DNA of 64,000 bases, from positions 310,001 to 374,000 of the forward strand of contig WGMB01000004.1 in assembly GCA_016125275.1 (NCBI GenBank), written 5' to 3'. The notes beneath the pieces are model-generated. The model searched no databases and was not told where the DNA came from. It worked only from the letters and a program-made list of their open reading frames with translations. Positions 59,174-64,000 of the stretch are shown piece by piece. This DNA comes from Acidobacteriota bacterium (GTDB lineage: Bacteria > Acidobacteriota > Terriglobia > Bryobacterales > UBA6623). How positions within the stretch are numbered: position 1 is the stretch's first letter; each line of letters starts with the position of its first letter. A program made the translations under genes and the position numbers.

Positions 59174-61900
59174 GTGCATCTGCGCCTACCTACAGTCGTC
59201 GTGATTTGCGCCCTGTCCCTGACGCCGAGCGTCGCCGTCCGGGCGGCCGGGCCGGGGGACGCTGAGTTTTTCGAGACGCGTATTCGGCCGGTGCTGGCAG
59301 ATAACTGCTACGCCTGCCATACGACCTCGAAGATGGGCGGTCTACAGTTGACGTCCAAGGAAAGGGCCGTCCGTGGAGGCGCCTCGGGGCCGGCGATCCG
59401 GCCCGGCAACTCCAAGGGCAGCCTGCTGATCCAGGTTGTCGCGCAGACGCACGATCGCTTGAAGATGCCTCCGTCGGGCAAGCTCAGCGACCAGCAGATT
59501 CAGGACCTGCGGGCATGGGTGGACGCCGGCGCCGTCTGGCCCGAGACCGACGACGAGGCGCTGCTGGCGCCCGACGTCAAGGCGACCGAATACGTCATCT
59601 CTCCGCAACAGCGCGGCTTCTGGTCCTATCAGCCCGTGGACCGGCCGGCGCCGCCCGCCGTACGCAACGCCGCCTGGGCGCGAACGGGAGTGGACCGCTT
59701 CGTGCTGGCGCGCTTGGAAGAAGCCGGCGTGGAGCCCAACGAACGCGCCGGCAAGCGCGAGCTCATCCGCCGCGCCACCCTGGATTTGGTCGGTCTGCCG
59801 CCGACGCCGCAAGAGGTAGCCGACTTTCTCGCCGACGACTCGCCGGAAGCCTTCGCCCGCGTGGTGGACCGCTTGCTGGCCTCGCCGCACTACGGCGAGC
59901 GCTGGGGACGCTACTGGCTCGACCTGGCCCGCTACGCCGACGGCAAGCTGGGCACGGCGGTCGACGACCCATACGCGAACGCGTTCCGCTACCGCGACTG
60001 GGTGATCGAAGCGCTCAACGACGATCTGCCATACGACCAGTTCGTGCGGGCGCAGCTCGCCGCCGACCTGCTGCCCGAGCCGGATCGCTCCAAGCACTTG
60101 GCTGCGCTGGGCTTCTTGGCGCTGTACCCGGGAGGGGACGATCGGGTGGACGTCACTACCAAGACGTTCCTCGGCCTCACGGTCGGCTGTGCACAGTGTC
60201 ACAACCACAAGTACGATCCCATCCCGACCAAGGACTTTTATTCGCTACAGGGCATCTTCAGCAGCAGCGAGGTCCACGAGTATCCTCTGGCGCCAGAGGA
60301 AGAGGTGCAGGCCTGGAAGGACGCCAAGGCGGCCGTGGATCACCAGAAGGCTGCGATCAACAAGTTCATCGAGGACCAGAGCGCGTCGCTGCGCAAGATC
60401 TTGTTCACTCAGACCGCCGAGTACATGATGGCGACGCGGTCGGTGATCCAAGGCAAGGCCGAGCCGGCGCAGGCCGCCCAGGCGGCCGGTCTCGACGAAG
60501 AGATCCTCGGTCGCTGGGTCCGCTATCTGCGGGACACTCAGATCGAGCATCCCTTCCTGGCCGACTGGTTCGCCGTCAACGAACGCGGCGGTTCGGAGGA
60601 GGCAGTTCTAGCCGCCGCCGAGGCCTTCGAGCGGACCGTCCTGGCCGTGGACAAGGAAAAGGAAGAGATCGAGGACATCAACTACGTGCGGCTGGGCGGC
60701 GCCAAGGGTGTGGCGGATGAGAAGACCAGGCAGTACACGAACCTCGAGTTCTTGGACTTGAAGAAGTGGTACTTGTGGCGGGACTTGGCCTTCAACCCGT
60801 ATTCGCCCGAAGGCTTCAAGTTCGACGGCGGCGTGTTCTACTTCGGGACCAAGAAGGGCTTCGAGGTAGACCGTTTCCTCAGCGGGCCTTGGATGGCTCA
60901 CCTGGAGCGGATGCGCGCCGAGCTCAAGGACCTCGAAGACGCCCTGCCTCCGCAGTATCCCTTCATCCACGGGATGCGCGACAAAGACAAGCCCGAGGAC
61001 CTGCGCGTCGCCATTCGCGGCGACAAGGAGAATCTGGGCGAGGTCGCTCCGCGCGCCTTCCTGCATATCCTCTGCGACAGCCAGCCGGAGCCCTACAAGC
61101 AGGGCAGCGGCCGTCTCGAGTTGGCCAATTCCATCGTCAGCCCTAGCAATCCGCTGACGGCGCGGGTGATGGTCAACCGCCTGTGGATGGGGCATTTCGG
61201 CGTGGGGCTGGTGGAGACCCCCAGCAACTACGGCCAGATGGGCGAGCGGCCCACGCATCCCGCGCTGCTGGACTATCTGGCCGGACGATTCGTTGACAGC
61301 GGCTGGTCGATGAAGGCGCTGCACCGCGAGATCATGCTCTCGTCGACCTACCAGTCCTCGATCGAGCACAACGAAAAGAGCGCGGCGGTGGACCCGGAGA
61401 ACAAGCTCTACTGGCGCGCCAACTTGGTGGAGCGTCTCGACGCCGAGGCGCTGCGGGACTCGATGCTGGCCGTTGCGGGGACGCTCGATCCCGCCGTCGG
61501 AGGACCGGCGCAGGACTTCGGCGAAGAGCTGCACCGGCGGGCCGTCTATGGGAACGTGAGCCGGACCCAGCCGGACCGTTCGATGGCCCTGTTGGACTTT
61601 CCGGACCCGAACGCCACCAGTGAGAAGCGGGCTCGCACCCAGGGGCCGATGTTGCGGCTGTTCTTCATGAACAACGAGTTCGTGATCGAGCAGGCGCAGG
61701 CTTTGGCCGAGCGCGTCCGGCAGGAAGCTCCGGACGGCGAGACCGACCGGATTCGGCGGGCCTATGAGCTGCTGTACGCTCGTCCGCCGAGCGAAGCCGA
61801 GATCAAGCTGGGGCTCGAATACCTGGCCGCCGACGAGAGCGCCTGGCCGCGCTACGCTCAGGCGCTGCTGGCTTCGAGCGAGTTCCGGTCCGTGCGGTAG
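59174..61900 (+). CDS. PSD1 (DUF1549/DUF1553) c-type cytochrome-like protein
   Basis: Exported protein of 908 residues typical of Planctomycetota and Acidobacteriota. After a signal peptide, a PSCyt1-type domain carries one haem-binding CYACH site (residues about 45-49) and the KMPPSGKLSDQQIQDLRAW sequence. The DUF1549 block (ANPNERAGKRELIRRATLDL-like NERAGKRELIRRATLDLVGL; HYGERWGRYWLDLARYAD) is followed by a second Cys pair in GCAQCHNHKYDPIPT and the DUF1553 block (NPLTARVMVNRLWMGHFG, LFFMNNEFV). The function is not biochemically proven; the family pairs with DUF1501 proteins and is expected to work in the periplasm. GTG 59174 is chosen, although the ribosome site is weak. DUF1501 follows after 23 bp. 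Confidence 0.9.
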   Translation: MHLRLPTVVVICALSLTPSVAVRAAGPGDAEFFETRIRPVLADNCYACHTTSKMGGLQLTSKERAVRGGASGPAIRPGNSKGSLLIQVVAQTHDRLKMPPSGKLSDQQIQDLRAWVDAGAVWPETDDEALLAPDVKATEYVISPQQRGFWSYQPVDRPAPPAVRNAAWARTGVDRFVLARLEEAGVEPNERAGKRELIRRATLDLVGLPPTPQEVADFLADDSPEAFARVVDRLLASPHYGERWGRYWLDLARYADGKLGTAVDDPYANAFRYRDWVIEALNDDLPYDQFVRAQLAADLLPEPDRSKHLAALGFLALYPGGDDRVDVTTKTFLGLTVGCAQCHNHKYDPIPTKDFYSLQGIFSSSEVHEYPLAPEEEVQAWKDAKAAVDHQKAAINKFIEDQSASLRKILFTQTAEYMMATRSVIQGKAEPAQAAQAAGLDEEILGRWVRYLRDTQIEHPFLADWFAVNERGGSEEAVLAAAEAFERTVLAVDKEKEEIEDINYVRLGGAKGVADEKTRQYTNLEFLDLKKWYLWRDLAFNPYSPEGFKFDGGVFYFGTKKGFEVDRFLSGPWMAHLERMRAELKDLEDALPPQYPFIHGMRDKDKPEDLRVAIRGDKENLGEVAPRAFLHILCDSQPEPYKQGSGRLELANSIVSPSNPLTARVMVNRLWMGHFGVGLVETPSNYGQMGERPTHPALLDYLAGRFVDSGWSMKALHREIMLSSTYQSSIEHNEKSAAVDPENKLYWRANLVERLDAEALRDSMLAVAGTLDPAVGGPAQDFGEELHRRAVYGNVSRTQPDRSMALLDFPDPNATSEKRARTQGPMLRLFFMNNEFVIEQAQALAERVRQEAPDGETDRIRRAYELLYARPPSEAEIKLGLEYLAADESAWPRYAQALLASSEFRSVR

Positions 61901-61923
61901 AGGAAGAACGAGGAGACAACGCG

Positions 61924-63282
61924 ATGACGAGACGCGATGCACTCAAGGTCATGGGAGCCGGCTTCGGCTCCGTCGGTTTGGCGCGGACGCTGGCAGCGAA
62001 CCCGATGACGCAGGCGCCCCACTTCGCGCCGCGCGCCAAGAACGTGATCTTCCTGTTCCTCAACGGAGGCTTGTCGCAGGTTGACACCTTCGACCCTAAG
62101 CCGGAGCTGCAGAAGCGTGACGGCGAGCCGATGCCGGGTCCGAAGATCAAGACGGATCGCGCCGCGGGCAGCCTGATGAAGTCGCCGTTCGCCTTCCGCA
62201 AGCGCGGACAAAGCGGCATCGAGGTTGCTGAGATCTTCGACAAGCTGGGCGACGCGATCGACGACTTCTGCGTGATTCGCTCCTGCTACTCCGACAACGG
62301 CAATCACGGCCCCTCGCTGATGCTGATGAACTGCGGCCATCAGTTGCCGGGCCGGCCGTCGCTGGGCTCTTGGGTGACCTACGGCCTGGGCACGGAGAAC
62401 CAGAACCTGCCCGGCTTCGTGGTGTTGTGTCCGGGCTACCCGGTCATGGGCCCCGTGCTGTGGTCGTCGGCGTTCCTGCCGAACTCCTACCAGGGCGCCT
62501 ACATCCCCAATGGCGAGAGCGATCCGGAGAAACTGCTGCAGAACATCCGCAACCACGCGATGACGGCGGATCAGCAGCAGCGGCAGCTCGAGCTGCTCGA
62601 CAAGCTCGACAGCCACTACCTCGACCGCCTGGGTTATCAGCCGCAGCTCGAAGCCAGCATCCAGTCGATGGAAGTCGCCTACCGGATGCAGACCGAGGCG
62701 CCCGAGGTGTTCGACATTGCCAAGGAGTCGGCGGCGACGCGCGAACGCTACGGCGATACTGATTTCGGCCGAGGCTGCCTGATGTCGCTGCGCCTGGTGG
62801 AGCACGGCGTCCGCATGGTGCAGGTGTACTACGGCAACTTCCAGCCGTGGGACAGCCACGACGACATCCTGGTGCACGGCAAGCTGGCGCGGCAGGTGGA
62901 CGGCCCGATCGCGGCTCTCGTGGCCGACCTCAAGGAGCGCGGCTTGTTCGACGAGACGTTGCTGGTGATCGGCAGCGAGTTCGGACGGACGCCGATGATT
63001 CAGAACAGCGGTCTCGAGAAGATCGGTAAGGGCCGCGACCACAACGTGCCCGGCTACACGACGCTCATGGCCGGCGGCGGAATCAAAGGCGGCATCACCT
63101 ATGGCGCCACCGACGATTTCGGGTTCAAGGCGGTCGAGAACCCCGTCCACCCGCACGACATGCACGCGACCATGCTGCATCTGCTGGGCCTGGATCATAC
63201 CAAGCTGACCTATCGCTATAGCGGACGCGACTTCCGCCTCACCGACGTGGCCGGCAACGTCATCCACGACATCCTGGCCTAA
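61924..63282 (+). CDS. DUF1501 family protein, Tat-exported
   Basis: Alkaline-phosphatase-superfamily-like (sulfatase-fold) protein of 452 residues with a twin-arginine N-terminus (MTRRDALKVMGAGFGSVG). Hallmarks: KNVIFLFLNGGLSQVDTFDPKP, VIGSEFGRTPMIQNS and RDHNVPGYTTLMAGGGIKGG. Partner of the upstream PSD1 protein in most genomes that have them; the pair is thought to process sulfated or otherwise modified glycans, but this is not established. A GAGGAGACAACGCG leader gives a ribosome site. Confidence 0.93.
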   Translation: MTRRDALKVMGAGFGSVGLARTLAANPMTQAPHFAPRAKNVIFLFLNGGLSQVDTFDPKPELQKRDGEPMPGPKIKTDRAAGSLMKSPFAFRKRGQSGIEVAEIFDKLGDAIDDFCVIRSCYSDNGNHGPSLMLMNCGHQLPGRPSLGSWVTYGLGTENQNLPGFVVLCPGYPVMGPVLWSSAFLPNSYQGAYIPNGESDPEKLLQNIRNHAMTADQQQRQLELLDKLDSHYLDRLGYQPQLEASIQSMEVAYRMQTEAPEVFDIAKESAATRERYGDTDFGRGCLMSLRLVEHGVRMVQVYYGNFQPWDSHDDILVHGKLARQVDGPIAALVADLKERGLFDETLLVIGSEFGRTPMIQNSGLEKIGKGRDHNVPGYTTLMAGGGIKGGITYGATDDFGFKAVENPVHPHDMHATMLHLLGLDHTKLTYRYSGRDFRLTDVAGNVIHDILA

Positions 63283-63295
63283 CGTACAGAGTCGG

Positions 63296-63324
63296 TTGGC
63301 CGTTGCGACGGCGGCAGGTATAGA
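63296..63324 (+). promoter_or_regulatory. Promoter of the VWFA-related gene
   Basis: -35 TTGGCC (63296-63301), 17-nt spacer, -10 TATAGA (63319-63324), 13 nt before ATG 63338. The spacing is ideal. Confidence 0.6.
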
Positions 63325-63337
63325 CTGCCAGTCAGCC

Positions 63338-64000
63338 ATGAGGAAGTTGATCGTCGCGGCGCTGGGCGGGTTGCTGGCGACCGCCGGGGCGGTTCCACTC
63401 GCAGCGCAGGAGCCCGCCCCTGCGCCGGCCAACTATCAGATCGACGCCGGGCTCCTGGAGCTCGAAGTTCGAGTAACGGACAAGAAGGGCCGTCCGGTCG
63501 ACTCCCTTGAGATCGAAGATTTTGCGGCGCTGGAGGACGGCGCCGCTCGGCGCATCCTCTCGCTCGAGTACGTTCCGGCGACCCGAGGCGCGCAGGCGGA
63601 CCCCACGGCGGTCGAGCCGAATCGCGTCAGTCGTGTGCTGATCCTGCTCGACGCTCCTCCGACCGACACGGTCCGGGTCGTCCCGGCTGTGCGGCGCTTC
63701 ATCCGCGACAGGCTGCCGCCCGGCTTACTGGTTTCGCTGCAAGGGCTGGCATTCACCGACGACAAAGAGGAGTTGCTGGACCAGCTCGAGCGGCGCGCCT
63801 GGACGCGGGACGCTCTGACGCAATCCGATTCGCGGCTGCTCGACGCCAGCGTACAGTTCATCGGTCAAGTGCAGGACTATGCGGCCAATGTGGTGGAGGA
63901 CCAATACGGGCGCTCGAAGCTGTTTCGGTATCTGAGCCTGATGGAAGGCTTGGCGGAGTATCCCGGCCGCAAGAGTGTGGCGTTGTTTTCGCAGGGCTTC
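63338..64000 (+). CDS. VWFA-related acidobacterial domain protein, 3' end cut off by the window
   Basis: First 221 codons of a secreted protein (signal peptide ending PLAAQEP). It matches the acidobacterial VWFA-related family (TIGR03436 type): an N-terminal LEVRVTDKKGRPVDSLEIED beta module with FAALEDGAARRIL, then the start of a von Willebrand A domain (SRVLILLDAPPTD and, near the edge, GRKSVALFSQGF). The metal-ion-dependent site DxSxS is replaced by LLDAPPT, so metal binding may be weakened. It has its own promoter after DUF1501. The rest lies beyond the window. Confidence 0.9.
   Translation, partial: MRKLIVAALGGLLATAGAVPLAAQEPAPAPANYQIDAGLLELEVRVTDKKGRPVDSLEIEDFAALEDGAARRILSLEYVPATRGAQADPTAVEPNRVSRVLILLDAPPTDTVRVVPAVRRFIRDRLPPGLLVSLQGLAFTDDKEELLDQLERRAWTRDALTQSDSRLLDASVQFIGQVQDYAANVVEDQYGRSKLFRYLSLMEGLAEYPGRKSVALFSQGF

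Noticed and set aside
60608-61942. 444-codon minus-strand frame over the PSD1 gene
   Set aside because: Antisense to a conserved gene; no motif.
61858-63432. 524-codon minus-strand frame over DUF1501
   Set aside because: Shadow of the DUF1501 gene, whose protein motifs are clear.
1-64000. CRISPR array
   Set aside because: No regularly spaced repeat series; the repeats found are a 9-bp proline repeat and coding repeats in the caspase-type gene.
1-64000. Insertion sequence or prophage
   Set aside because: No transposase, integrase, terminal inverted repeat or phage structural gene was seen; the DnaC/IstB-like ATPase at 40676 has no IstA neighbour.

Overview
This is a GC-rich chromosomal window from a Gram-negative bacterium that most resembles Acidobacteriota, order Bryobacterales ('Candidatus Solibacter' relatives). 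The evidence is the gene families: a VWFA-related acidobacterial domain protein (TIGR03436 type) at the right edge, three unrelated proteins sharing the Solibacter C-terminal-type domain (TIGR03437 type; at 21073, 26698 and 49860), a PSD1/DUF1501 pair, and several Tat-exported Gfo/Idh/MocA, ThuA and DUF1080-like proteins. No insertion sequence, prophage, CRISPR array or integrase was seen. The assignment is inference from families, not from a marker-gene tree.

Layout. 1-7.6 kb: truncated thrC, a large secreted beta-helix-like protein, two cyclophilins, an exported coiled-coil protein, an ArsC/Spx-rhodanese pair and an unknown protein. 7.6-7.9 kb: an unusually AT-rich intergenic region with a palindrome and a clear terminator. 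8-19 kb: small metabolic and exported proteins, an O-antigen-ligase-like membrane protein coupled to a TPR protein, tRNA-Gln(CTG) with a well-formed promoter, and a minus-strand run (PQQ-type propeller, DinB, DUF1080-like, redoxin). 19-28 kb: a LytS/LytTR two-component system facing a ThuA-TIGR03437 gene, a 726-residue LysM-headed protein of unknown function, and a Gfo/Idh-P1 peptidase pair. 28-41.5 kb: the conserved housekeeping core: tgt-yajC-secD-secF, tonB-exbB-exbD-exbD-TPR lipoprotein, a bifunctional rel, a biotin carboxylase/BCCP pair and a DnaC-like ATPase. 41.5-50 kb: glycan genes (starch/glycogen synthase-like, GT4, methyltransferase, two GT2, one interrupted) with a diguanylate cyclase. 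50-64 kb: a 1479-residue NHL/BACON protein, an outer-membrane beta-barrel, a 1235-residue caspase-repeat-FGE-like protein, then PSD1, DUF1501 and VWFA genes.

Themes. Many genes have a -10 box (often the extended form TGCTAnnnT) only 6-15 nt before the start codon, implying very short or absent 5' leaders. The most interesting proteins are the caspase-repeat-FGE-like protein, which carries a ~195-residue internal tandem duplication, and the LysM-headed protein. The third glycosyltransferase gene carries an in-frame stop and looks broken or mis-assembled.
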